Shown piece after piece: positions 11,722 to 23,409 of a stretch of DNA of 64,000 bases. Position 1 is the first letter of the stretch. The number at the start of each line of letters is the position of its first letter. A model generated the notes under the pieces. The model did not search any database, was not told where the DNA came from, and was given only the letters and a program-made list of their open reading frames with translations. Both the position numbers and the translations under genes were made by a program. This DNA is from Fragilariopsis cylindrus CCMP1102 (taxonomy: Eukaryota; Bacillariophyta; Bacillariophyceae; Bacillariales; Bacillariaceae). Location of the stretch: positions 34,715 through 98,714 of the forward strand of contig FMBT01000449.1 in NCBI GenBank assembly GCA_900095095.1. Reading direction: 5' to 3'.

Positions 11722-13498
11722 TCAACCAATCCTTATACCCCTGGGCTTCTTCTTTTCTTCTGGGAGTTTCCAATCTTTTTCGTATGAATGTGTTTTTTCC
11801 ATTTGCCAATCTTGTGTCCTATAAAAATGGTGGACAGATTTTTTGGATCGTGTACTTATTGTATCCGGGTCTTCAATTATTGATTTAGTATCATCCTCCA
11901 CGCAATTGACGTTGTACAGCACGTAGTCATCTGCCGCTGCTCGCTCAAAGTCGTAGCATTGGTTCGGCTTGTTAACCACAAAACGACTAAGGATGTCAAT
12001 AACGGCGTCGACAGGGACGGTGAAATCGCGGTCGCTCCACATATTTCCTTTTTCTAATAGACAATGCTTTAGTGTAATCTGCTGCTGCTGCTGGACATTC
12101 TTCTTTGAGCAAGCAATATGCGCTATGCTCCGAACGTCAAGAGCGTATCCAATATGGTCTAAGTCAGAATCATTATATATTATTCCCAAGGGTGTTGGCT
12201 TGTCAACGGATCTTGTCCAATGTCCCATTCTATTCACTCCCAACACAAATGGTAGTATTTCTACCACCAGCGACCCTTCTTTCATGAAAATTGCTTCAGT
12301 CATCTGTGCACCATGAATACCAATGAGAGCATCTAATCCTCCATGGACCACCATATGTTGGATTGGTGAATTCATTTCGTCGTCCTCTAGATTCACAACC
12401 ACGCATAACACCTTGTGACTAGAAAAGTTCTTTCGACAGGCCTTTAATGACTGATCAATATCCATCCATACCCGGCGTAACGTTCTCTGAGTCAACCCAA
12501 CGACTTTCCATCTTTCCAGGATACCATCTTGGTCGAATGCAGTCATGCTTAGAATTTTCTTATCAACATGTTCCGCATACATTGAAAGACGTAGCTGACG
12601 GACAAGGGAGTGCATTGGTTCGTTTCTATCGATCGCTCTTGTACGGACGTCTTTCTTTAAAACACCATAATCAACAATCGAATTATTAATATTTTTTTTG
12701 TAAGCACCAACTAGGGTGCTGTCCTCCGACTCGTCATTTGAAGAACTAGAATCAACATCATGGTAATTGGTAGTAAAAATCTGATCCGAAGGTTCCACAT
12801 TCAAGACGGTAGTCAATCCACGATGCAGGCGCTCCGTTCCGCTAACTTCTTTAAAGCCACAGAAGAATATGCGCTTCATACATTGGCAGTTACTAGATTC
12901 CATTAATGACAGAAATGGTAGAGGGTAATTATCACTGTATAAACCTAGAAATGCTCGATGACTCTCCAATAGTGTATTTCTCCATTTTCTTTTCGAGTAG
13001 TCGTATGAGGGGAACATATAAAGTTGAGAGTTCTTCCGGAACGAAGCATCAGTATTTGAATTGGAATCGACGATCGAGTGGAATAACTGTACAAATGGGA
13101 GAAGGATTCGACTATAGAACTCTCCAAGCATATGTGTATGGACTCCATTCAGCACAATATGGTTGGTAACAGTCGAATATAAACATTTCTGCCTGCTACC
13201 ATTTCCAAATACGTCTTCAACATCACGCATAAGTCGTATCGATGTCGTATTTGTTGGGGTGATTAATCCAACTGTTGGTCGAGCTTCTCCCCTTTTCCGG
13301 AATGCAATATTCAGTGTTGGATGGTACCCATTATTATCATTGTCCTTACTACTACGGTCGTAGTATGCCCATTTTTCACCGAACTGACATGCATCTTCTA
13401 TATAAAAACATTTTTCAAATGCTGGGCTAACAACGTTTTCGGAAGAATGTGAATTCCATCGATCACGGTCAAACCAATCGTCGTCATCATCTATTTCG

Positions 13499-13530
<32 letters not shown>

Positions 13531-13749
13531 CTTGTACCTTGGCTCGTCTCGAAGACGTGCCAAATGTTGTTGTGTAAAGCTATCCAGTGAATAATTAGGA
13601 TACGGCACGCCATTCTCGGTACTTGTAATTTCTGGAAGATGACCCAACTGGTATACGACCAGTGTTAGACTCGTAATATTAAGAAGTAGGAATATCAGCA
13701 TCCATCGAGTGTTGATAATAGTAATGATCCAACGCTTACGAGTCATCAT
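11722..13749 (-). CDS. GT61-family (DUF563) type II membrane glycosyltransferase
   Basis: Single-exon 675-aa protein. Residues 1-13 are basic and are followed by one membrane anchor (about 14-37), typical of a Golgi type II enzyme. A long Lys run (about residues 78-88, from an AAG microsatellite at 13501-13532) lies in the stem. The C-terminal half carries the GT61 signature region: GLDALIGIHGAQMTEAIFM, then GSLVVEILPF. The usual motif is HGAGLTN..F, so Gln replaces the Gly here. Family members (plant xylosyl/arabinosyltransferases, animal EOGT) transfer sugars in the secretory pathway; the donor and acceptor here are unknown. The gene is convergent with the fucosyltransferase-like gene, so 8.9-13.7 kb is a small glycosyltransferase pair. 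No frame breaks. Confidence 0.8.
13501..13532. repeat. AAG microsatellite encoding a poly-Lys run
   Basis: About eleven TTC triplets on the plus strand, read as consecutive Lys codons in the glycosyltransferase stem. Length is likely polymorphic. Confidence 0.85.
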
Positions 13750-14440
13750 TGCCTAAATGAACCGCTAATAACTGAACGGTACTAGATTAGGATATTGAAC
13801 TTGTATCGTTCCTCTCTCTCTCTTTTGCTAACTCTCACTCTGCCTCTTTCGCGTTTAGTGTTTCTCACTAGCGATTGATCTCGGCATTCCCTTCTTTCTC
13901 CGTCCTGAACTCTTTTCGACTCCCTCCCATTGTTGCTTCACATCAATATACTATCGATAATACATCCCTGATGAGAGGTATTTTATGAAAGCGATCTTTG
14001 GAATCTTTGGGCCTTACTCAAAACCACGTTTGAAATATCAAACGTGCATCGGGTTCGCTTTTTTATGAAGGTTCAAAGTACTGTAGGGCATACAGGAACA
14101 TGTTCAGCTATGTAAGTAGCACTTATTATATTTTTTTGTACAGTTGGTATAGGGTGTTGATGCCATTATTTGGAGGTTGTCTGATCCCAACTGCAAGAAG
14201 AATTTTATCTTTGTCTGCAATCCAGAAAATCAGCATTACTGTACAAGCGCAGCATATGTAAATGCATGGAATCTTGTGATAACAGTGAATGGGGCTTACA
14301 AAATTGGTGTTGATACGTTTTTAAATCAAGTCTCTGTCCTTATATTAAAAAGGCCAAATTTTATGATCTGGTGAATGGATGTGAAATGGATGTGATATGG
14401 ACCACCCAGATGTGGAATGTGTGTACCCAGATGTAGAATA

Positions 14441-14529
14441 CGAGAGAGAGAGCGTGTGCGTGCGTGAGAGAGAGAAAGAGTTGTTCAAAGAGAGAGAGAG
14501 AGAGAGAGAGAGCAGAGAGAGAGAGACAA
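14441..14529. repeat. GA microsatellite
   Basis: Interrupted (GA)n over about 90 bp. The Arg/Glu-rich and Ser/Leu-rich ORFs on the two strands here are products of the repeat. Confidence 0.9.
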
Positions 14530-14829
14530 GAGTAAAATCATACATACATTGTGGTGCACATGGACTGGAACAGAAAGTTCTTGTATTAACATGTTATATA
14601 TCACAACTTTCGTTCTGTCCTAAACTATCATCTACTATATGCTATGTGTGTGTCTAGAAATAGTGCAGAAAAAGGAAATTGGGTATTTAGCTCGTGAAAA
14701 TATTTGTATTGCATAACATATAGATAATATACACTGTATTGTATAAAACATATATAACACGCAAACATATTACATCTACACACATACATTTATTTGATAA
14801 CTCTCCAGCTGGGACTAACAAAGAATCCA

Positions 14830-14859
14830 TCCCAGCAGAAGGATAATTTTCTGCTGGGA
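14830..14859. repeat. Perfect 11-bp stem hairpin
   Basis: TCCCAGCAGAA pairs with TTCTGCTGGGA across an 8-nt AT-rich loop. No T-run follows, so it does not look like a simple terminator. Confidence 0.7.
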
Positions 14860-16192
14860 ATAATGAGCCAGCACTTTCTTGCTTGTGTCATCATTTGGCC
14901 ATCCTCTCATGGCAAAAATGCTGGAATCAGAAGTGCAGAGATTCAAAGAAATAAGGGATGTCATGGTCAGCAATCCAGCACAAATAATTTAGGTCCAGGC
15001 ACACAATATCATCATCATCATCATCATTATTAGTAATGATAATTATTGATAGTAATAATTAACAATAATTAATAGTAATAATAGTATGAATTTATGATTT
15101 ATTATGATCATCATTAAAATTGCAATCATTGTCTCCCATCACCATGGTCAATTGAATGATTCTCCTTACTTTCTTTTCATTATTTGATCTTGATCTATTA
15201 CTATTGCTTTTTAGGGGACTGTAAACTGGCTGGGGCACAGAATTCATGACAGAAGTTGGAGTGGAAACCAACGTAAGGATTGAATTAATTGTTTCTTCTG
15301 CATTATTGGTGAAGAGAGATGGGAGAGTTTTTTACTGCATTCAGATGCGCTACTATTCTTTGTTTTTTTGTTAATTTATAAATGGTTAGGTCTTCATTGG
15401 AGCTGGTATGAACTTTGGTGCTTAATAATCCTTCTTGTGACCGTTGTACGTGACCGTTGTAGGTACAGAACAGTTTCTAAGGGTTATGTTGACAGAGAAG
15501 GACTCAATAATTTTAAAAAACTTTGTGTAGTACTACAAAACACTATGTATTACCCACTGTACTTAGGCAAGGAAAAGGGTATTTCTCCGCAATGGAACTA
15601 TTTCTTGACCAAAGGGTTGTATAATCTAATGTTCTGAGAGTCACGAGCTCAGTCATCAGAAGGAATAGGAAGCCTTCATGAAGGATGCAGATTTCAATTT
15701 TGTAACCTCAAGAAGATCAGAATTTGTGTTTACATAGGCAAAATGATGGCCATATTCTTGTCCCTGCTTTGTTGTTTGTCATGATCCTGCTTCTAGGTAC
15801 GATTCAAGTTGGTTCAAACCTCTGTTCAAATGAATCTATTCCCAAATAACACCCCAACTGGTGGAGGAGACATACCATTATCATTCTATATACATATTAT
15901 CATTAAAAGAGCAATTCTTCTGTTACAGCAATTATTGTATATGCAAAATGATTTATTGTAGCAACTAGTTAAATACTGCTGAACTATGAGATATTTAATA
16001 GAATCATTATGAGGAGACAAATAGTTCAACTATTTGTACCCTTGTTTGTTAAAGGATATGAGTGAATTATGTACAAGCAACATATTCCTAGCAGGAGCAC
16101 CAGATTGTAATATGGACAAGGAAGCCTTATAGACGATCTTATTTGTGCAAGCCATCCCCATCCGTTCTTGTTCCAAATTGCTATGATTTTCT

Positions 16193-16840
16193 TTATATGA
16201 CAATTTCCATAGTAGCGAACGCAGTAATGACGCTTACTATGGCAGTCGCTATAGTAAGAAATCCTACCATTTTGATACCCCCACTGATAGATTTGCTGCA
16301 AGCATCGATCGCAACGCCGCCCCAAAAACAACGACATCCACCAGTGACGTTTCCTTTATATCCACCATCTACGTCATTAAGGTCTATAAAGTCTTTAAAG
16401 ACAACATCGTTACAATATTCAGAGCAACGGGTAGCATTAAATTCATCGAGTCCAGCGTCAGAACAAGTTTCATTGGAAGTATTGGGCAAATCGATATAAA
16501 CCTCATCATACTTGCATGCTTCTTCTGTATCTGTTCGGAAATTTATAGTTACAGAATCGTCGTTCGAACCAACAGATGCACTACAAGCACATACTTGATA
16601 CTGATACCCTCCCACACCCTCGTCGTAGGTAGATCGATATTGACCAACACTTCCGTCCGTACCACAAAATGAATCACAAGGCGATCCATCAGAGTCTCTA
16701 GCCATCGTACTCCTGCATGCGGTAGGCCACGTCATGTTCGATACGAATCGTTGTCCATTCGTTCTAATACCGGGGATAGCGAGAAAGAGAAGAACGACTC
16801 TGATGAATGGCGAACAAAAGTTCATCATGTTGGCGGCCAT
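16193..16840 (-). CDS. Cys-rich secreted or anchored protein, unrecognised
   Basis: 215 aa, single exon. A probable signal peptide covers about residues 1-29 (FIRVVLLFLAIPGIRTNG). The luminal part has about 14 Cys in clusters such as CDSFCGTDG, CACSAS, CSEYCND and CRCFWGG, plus several N-glycosylation sequons (NMT, NTSNET, NAT, NVT). The last ~25 residues are hydrophobic (VGFLTIATAIVSVITAFAT...), giving either a C-terminal membrane anchor or a GPI-attachment signal. I recognise no family. The paired-Cys spacing suggests a disulfide-stabilised cell-surface protein. Confidence 0.7.
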   Translation of the reverse strand: MAANMMNFCSPFIRVVLLFLAIPGIRTNGQRFVSNMTWPTACRSTMARDSDGSPCDSFCGTDGSVGQYRSTYDEGVGGYQYQVCACSASVGSNDDSVTINFRTDTEEACKYDEVYIDLPNTSNETCSDAGLDEFNATRCSEYCNDVVFKDFIDLNDVDGGYKGNVTGGCRCFWGGVAIDACSKSISGGIKMVGFLTIATAIVSVITAFATMEIVI

Positions 16841-17361
16841 ACTTTCCTAGTTAGATATTGCTTAAGGCAGCTCAACGACACTACAATAAGTATTTATGTA
16901 GTAATATATTATTCTACTGTAATGGCTTATAGTGCGATCAAACGAAGTGAGAAATACACTTTGAATTTGTAGAACGATGCCATTATTCCAATGAAAAATT
17001 AAAAAAGAGAAGAAAAAAAAAGAGAAAATGCCACCAATTATAGTTACTCATACACATCATGCCCACATCTCATTTTTTGAATCTTGTGCAAATCTGTTAA
17101 ACGTTGTTATTGTACGGGTAAAAGAAGGGAACGGAGATAATGTTTTGATTTTAATTAAGGGGATGAAATAATGTTACACAATTCATACTTAACTTGAAAT
17201 CCACCAAAGCATCGCACAACAATAATATAACAACAACATATTATTATTAAACATATTGCCCAAGATGGTAAGATCCTCTGTAAATGGAAAGACAACACAT
17301 TAGAGATTTAACAAACAAAACAACAATAGTGGTGGTCTTTATATATATTCAAAGTACTGGG
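16841..17361. other. Divergent intergenic region
   Basis: 521 bp between the divergent Cys-rich protein and PAP2 genes; probably holds both promoters. AT-rich with A-runs near 16990-17030. An in-frame upstream ATG at 17284 could lengthen the PAP2 protein by 26 residues, but the ATG at 17362 gives a more typical N-terminus. Confidence 0.4.
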
Positions 17362-18770
17362 ATGACGGAACAAAACAACTTACAAAATCCGTTATCGTCT
17401 TCATTGAACGACCCCGCTGAAAAAAATAAGAAGGGAGGAATCATCAATGTGTTGACGAGATATCTTGGCGCATTATTCTCTTCGTCGTCATCGTCATCGT
17501 CATCGTCATCAACAACGACATCAATGTCATCGACACGCAACCTAGTTGGATCTACTCTTTTTTGGATTGGATTTGGTTTATTTGGTTGGTACTTTCCACG
17601 TTTCCTAATACATCGAGAAACATCGATAGTGAATAAGCAACCACCGTATCAAATTAGTGGAGAAGATACTATTATTGTCGATTTTGAACTAAATCATCCA
17701 CTTGTCGATCCACCGACTGTCAATGGTGAGTTTCCTTTATTATCTTGTTATCTTAGGCGACTTATATTATTATTAACAGTCATAGCACTTCGAAGTGAAT
17801 GTCTCATTCTAATAATCTTCTCCTCTCCTCTACTCTCTCCTCTTCCAATAGATTTTTTACTGCGAAGCACATCTGTCTTCTTTCCTTTCATCTTTTTGGT
17901 TCTTCATGCTTGGTACTCAACACCATCATCTTCTCTTAATTCTGGCACGGACTACCATAATTCAAATAATAGAGCTCAGAAAGTTGGAACAGTTATTTCT
18001 TCATTCTCTGCAGCACTAGGTATGTCCGAAGGTTTCACCGTTATGATTAAACTATGGGTACAAAGACGTCGACCAAATTTTTATGAACTTTGTGGTTTCA
18101 ACCATACTACTAAACAATGTACAGCTAATCTCAAACGAATACGAGAGGTAAGGGGTTTGTTTTGTTTTTGTTCTGATCGATTCGATTTCTATTATCTTTG
18201 TGAACTTACGAATTTATTGTTGTATTCTTTACTTCTATGATTGCTTCGTAGGCAAACTTTTCCTTTCCTTCTGGTCATTCTAGTTTGGTATGCTGTGCCA
18301 TGACATTTTTAGTTTGGTATTTGCATGGTGCGAGAAAAAGTAGTAGTACTCATCATTGTCACAGCAGAACAAATCTATTGTCAAGGATATCTTCCTTGAT
18401 CATCACTTGTCTCCCGTTAGCGTGGGCTTTATTTGTCGCCGCTTCTCGTCTCGTCGATCAGTGGCATCATCCATCTGATGTTATTGCTGGATTAGGGCTT
18501 GGATTTGTTACATGTACGATTGCTTATCATCATTGGTATCCTCATATTTGGTCGTCAAATGCTGGAATTCCGCGTGGTTTATTGCTTAAAAATAATGAAT
18601 ACATGGAACCATCGACAATGGTAGTAGGACCAGAAATATCGAACATTTCTACAATAACGACGATACCAACTACTAAAAGACGGCAAGTCCAAGACCAAGA
18701 CATTGGTAACAATAACAAGAACAACAATAGCTCCAACTATGAAATAAGGACTTATGAGGATTTGACATAA
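17362..18770 (+). CDS. PAP2-type lipid phosphate phosphatase
   Basis: Integral membrane phosphatase (PF01569) that dephosphorylates lipid phosphates such as phosphatidic acid. Three exons: 17362-17725, 17852-18147 and 18252-18770. Donors are GTGAGT and GTAAGG, acceptors AATAG and CGTAG, and all are in phase; the product is 392 aa. All three catalytic motifs are present: KLWVQRRRP (K-x6-RP) in exon 2, FPSGHS (PSGH) at the start of exon 3, and SRLVDQWHHPSD (SR-x5-H-x3-D), whose His is the nucleophile. About six membrane segments. The N-terminus carries a Ser run from a TCR/TCG microsatellite. The C-terminal ~60 residues are hydrophilic and Asn-rich. The missing reading frame in introns 1 and 2 argues these are true introns. 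Confidence 0.92.
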
Positions 18771-19931
18771 TAACATTTTTTCTATAGATAAAGCTTTGCA
18801 TGATTATACCCCCATTGATTATTCATCTTCAAGATAAACTAATACAGTTTTTAGTAAACTCATCTAACAAAGTGTAAGATATGCAATCAAATAATAGATG
18901 AAAAATCCATTATACCTGATTTTTTCTAGCTATCACTATAAGCTCGGAGACTGAGTTTCGTGCTTTAGAAAATAGGAAGATTTCAAACAATTTAGCTAGG
19001 ACTTATATCAAGAATTGTCTGCCTTCACTTCTTTCCTCCTTCTTCAATTTGATAAAAATAGCAAACATAACAATCTACGGTATTAACCTGGTAAATTGTA
19101 TTTAGAGCTACTACATATACTGTGTACTATGATATATGCAGTGTAGCATCATACTATACTGTATGCAGAATGGAATACATTCAGTCGTAAAACTAATTTT
19201 TAGTTACGTACTTGAAGTACACAAAGAGCATACTCCTATTTGTAATTACTCGTGCAGGAACATGCCGAGTATACTCGACATTTTCAAAAGGGGCATATAT
19301 AATTTCTATTTTTAACGGCCGTTCAGTACAGTAAACCAAAAACTACGGGTTAAGAATACTAAAATAAGCGATTAATCATCAAATATTCGCCAATTCGGAT
19401 CTCAAAATTTAGTAGCTCCCCGTATTTGGCATATTCGAACCACATTACTTATTAACAACCCGCGCATTATATTGAAGTAACTGGCAGCATAAACTTCCCT
19501 AAACTTTTGAGATTAAGATAATTCGGTGCACCAACCAACGACCATGGAAATAATAGTTTATAAGTTGGCATTGAATAGTATACATTTTAACATTCAAGTT
19601 GAGTTAGAATTAATCAAATAGGTGCTTGAAAGAATCCATTTAATTTTGAAACGTTAGATTTACGGGGGTAGTATATTTACACTACATTTGCCTCCAATAT
19701 CCTAAGAGAGAGAGAGAGCGCGAAAGAGAGAGAGACTTACTGTTTACAGTGAGTGCGATCGCGAGTCCGCAATTTTCAACAGTACCTCGTACGTACAAGT
19801 AATAAAATAACCATTGCTCATTGACGAACAACTTGCTTTGCAGTATACTATCATATACATTGTACAATACAATACAACAATAGACTAATCCAATTCAATC
19901 AATCGATCGGGAAGAAGTATCACATTATAGC
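18771..19931. other. 1.16-kb intergenic region
   Basis: AT-rich, with no credible ORF or RNA gene. A GA microsatellite lies at about 19704-19735. The last few hundred bases are presumably the promoter of the DUF6824 gene. Confidence 0.5.
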
Positions 19932-22900
19932 ATGGCGTCATGTGTGGGACAATTCTCGTCCACACAGAAAGTTGATAGTGGTGGTGAGACGATTGTACGA
20001 ATTGATACACCTAATCCCAATGATGTGCTATGCGGTCGTGGTGGTAATATCAATTCACATAGAGGGAATGAACAATTCCGTGCATTTGTAGAAAAACGAA
20101 AAAGAGTCTATCTAACAGCACGATTTAAACGTGAAAAACGATTAATTGCATCCTCCATTGTGAATGAAATACGAGCGATGGATCCACCGGGACGGTTTCT
20201 AGCACGGATGGGTAGTTTGAAAGATAATAACGGGTACTGGTACGATATTGGAAATGAAAAGGCACGAGACAAAACCTCACAGGCCTTACGAGAAAATGCT
20301 CCATCGATACGAGCAGAAATTGAAACAGAAATTAATCAACAACGAGCAGAAATGAGACGGCAAGAAACGGGTGAGCCACAGCAAGAACAACAACAACAGC
20401 AACAGCAACAACCGTCTACGATAGCATCATCATCGGGGGGAGGAGTAGGCTCATCAAAAGATGTTCATGGTCGTCCCATTCCAGGAAGTGCGCCATCGTC
20501 TTCGATGTATCCACCTCCTCCACTTGGACATCATCATCTTCATCCTCCTGGTGCACCTATTCATCATGGACATGGACATCCTCCCCCTCCTCATCCACCA
20601 CCGCCGCCGCCGCCACATCCGTCTGCGTACAATCCTCATCAACAAAGTCATGCTAGCTACACACAACAGTATTATGACTATTATTACCATTACTACGGAT
20701 ATGGAGCTCCACCACCGCCTCCACCACCCGGCTATCAGACTGGTAGTGTTCCTCCTCCTCCTCATAATCCTAGTGTGGCGGCAGGACCTGCAGGAGCGGT
20801 TCCTCCTGCACCACCACCACCAGGAGCTCCGCCGTCGGGATATCCTCCCGCACCGTCTCCGTATTGGGCTGCTACTCAACCACCACCAAGTAATGTGAAT
20901 GACGTTAATCCAGCTTCAGCTCCAGGTCATCTGACTCATCCAGCGACTGGCTACGTCTCAACTATCTTCGGAATAGCGCTACAAGTGCTATTACATCACA
21001 GGTAAAATTAGCAGCTATGGCACCGGCAACAATAGATATGAATAATGATAAGAATAATAGTAACGTAAACCACAATCAAGAAGAAGATGATCGACGTATG
21101 GCTATGGCTTTGCAACAACAAGAAAATGTTATGGCATTTGAAGAACGTAATCGTCGTTTTGGTTCAGATCGAAAATCATCACGATCTTCCGCATATTGTT
21201 CACCGGGGTACCGTCCTCGTTTATTGAACGACAGAACACCTTCCTTGGTAGATGGTGGTATTGGTGCTAATGGCGAACAAACTGCAGGAGGAACGCCGAC
21301 ACGAAAAAAACGACCAGCTATGTCAGACAGTCACTTTTTTAGTAATAGAAATCCAAGTGGTAGTCATCCTGCTTCGCTTGGCCATAACAGCCATAGTACT
21401 AGTATGAAATCTGCGCCACAACCGGTCGGTGCTTCTTCAGGTACAGGAAGTAGCAGCAGCTCCTTCACTGATGTCGCAACAAGGTATTATGGATCATCGT
21501 ATGGCGGTGGCGCTTCAACATCAAGAAGACAACGCACACAGTCATGTTAGTAATGCTTCTCGTAAAGTCTCTCAGTCAAAACGTGGCAGGATTGGAAGCC
21601 TGTTTGGAGATGTCCCTGCAAACTTCATGGCATGGTCTCGTGGTGGTGTTGCAGAAAACAATGACTCAACAGCTACTACCGTTTCTTCTACTATGGAACC
21701 CAATAACAACAGAAACAACAGCATGGAAATGAACATGAGCACAAACCATCATAGGGAAAGTCACGGCTACGATATGGATCGAAAGCCCGCTGCTGCTACT
21801 ACTCGTGATGATGGAAATAAGCAAGAACTTGAAGGTCTCTATAAACAAGAACTCGATGGTCTTGATCATCACAATGACTTTTCGTGCTCATCCTTCAATT
21901 CCAGAGTTCGAGTGCAATTCAAGGATGACAGTGACATGCTTAGTATGTCTGGGGAAGGGGATATTATCATCCCTCTAGCAGGTATCAACAGTACGGGATC
22001 GTTCACTAGAGTAAGGAATACTTTCGCCGCTAACAATAGCAGCAATAGCAATAGCAATAGCAAAAATAATCACTTTAGTCCTATCGCTCTTAACGAGAGA
22101 AATCAGCATCAGTCTGATCATCATCATCATCAGCGTGATGATCTCAATCGTGATAATAAAAATGATAATAATAATAGTCAAATCCACCAGCACAGACAGC
22201 ATCAGCAACAAGACCCGTCTCTGTTATCACAAGTGGCTACTCACATCCTTGGAACTCTTGGGGGTGGTGGTGGTTCGTGGAAAGATTCTGATGCTGGTCC
22301 CTCGAAACGTGTGACGACAACACCGACGACGATGCCTCATCAAGATCACCGACAGGGTAGGAACAACCGTAATCGTTCTCCTGAAACGGGAGTGGAATTG
22401 GGCCAAGAAGTTGTCATGGAAGTACGAGACGAATCTAGTATGCCACCACCCCAGCCAAGAGGATCTGGTGTCCAAATCGACTGGCCCTCGCGAGCGGGCT
22501 GTCATACGTGGATCCCCGATACAATTGGTGCCAGCGCTTCAGCCATGTTTGGACATAATGGTGATGGGAACGAGCAACATCATGATCATCATCAGGAAAT
22601 GGCTCACGCTAACGATCACTCACTTACTCGCCACAGCATTTATGGTCGTGCAGATATTTCTCCCATCAATTCAATGGATATGGATTTCTCGCACTCTTCG
22701 CACGTAGGAGAATCACGACGGAGGAATCACGACGACGGTGGTGGTGGTAACTCCTCATTGTTGAATGTCTTCGATCAAAAGCATGATGATCCGAATCCTG
22801 AAGAGCTTTTACCACATATTCATAGATCTGTTCTACAACAAGTACCATCGTGGGATCGATCCTTCCGTAGTAGATCGCCTCTAGGAGATGCATCAGTTGG

Positions 22901-23168
22901 CGGCGCTGACGAGATGGACGATTCACTGATCAGAGTGCATTCGCACGATGCGATGAAGCCAATGGGACATGATTTCCGTCAACGATACCAACAACCACAA
23001 CACCATCATTCACAACCAGCTCAACCACAAACGAATCATCATCATTCGCAGCATCAAGATCACCATCAACAAACGCAATCTTCACCACAACCACAGCAAC
23101 AGCAACAGCAACAAACCTATCATCACGAATCACGCGACATGGACTGGGAAGAACATGCAGGGGAATAA
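19932..23168 (+). CDS. DUF6824-domain protein with Pro/His/Gln-rich tail
   Basis: Residues 30-125 match the DUF6824 block common in diatom proteomes: NDVLCGRGGNINSHRGNEQF, then YLTARFKREKRLIA and GYWYDIGNEKARDKTSQALR. Function is unknown; the basic, helix-like block followed by low-complexity tails suggests a nuclear or regulatory protein. A Gln run, a Pro/His/Tyr-rich stretch (about 175-330) and a long Asn/His/Gln/Ser-rich tail follow. The frame changes twice. Near 20980 one added A would join ...VSTIFG to NSATSAITSQVK. Between 21440 and 21480 a one-base excess separates ...SSSSFTDVA from the frame holding HRMAVALQHQED. That motif echoes RRMAMALQQQEN upstream, so the second frame is truly coding. 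Introns of 58-59 nt (CAG|GTAAAA at 21002; AAG|GTATTA at 21484) would also restore frame; I prefer indels. About 1,078 aa if corrected. Confidence 0.8.
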
Positions 23169-23409
23169 AACTTCAATTTTTGGCTTATAGATACAATTAT
23201 ATTATTTTCGATTCATATAATAAGAAGTATAGAGTACAGCATATTTGTTCATCTTTTAGTAACTATATCTTTTTCTAATCTATACTGAATAGTACATTCT
23301 ACTAGCTGTGGTAGCTTCTTCCGGTGATGAAGTCGTATTAAATAACTGTGTAGCTGTAGGTATAGTAGCAGCATATCATTTATATACGCGGCAATTATAA
23401 TCAATACTG

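Larger units (their letters stand above)
13750..16192. other. Gene-poor 2.4-kb region with simple repeats
   Basis: Only short ORFs with no family resemblance, for example 14177-14374 (+), about 65 codons with several Cys. Simple repeats are GA (14441-14529), ATC/ATT (about 15010-15090) and a strong hairpin at 14830-14859. The first ~380 bp is the promoter side of the GT61 gene. No transposon protein is recognisable, so this may be an old decayed insertion. Confidence 0.5.

Noticed and set aside
13750-16192. Retrotransposon in the gene-poor region
   Set aside because: No reverse transcriptase, integrase or LTR sequence could be recognised.
20450-20900. Antisense and alternative-frame ORFs over the DUF6824 gene
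   Set aside because: Compositionally biased Pro/His codons leave other frames open; no family match.
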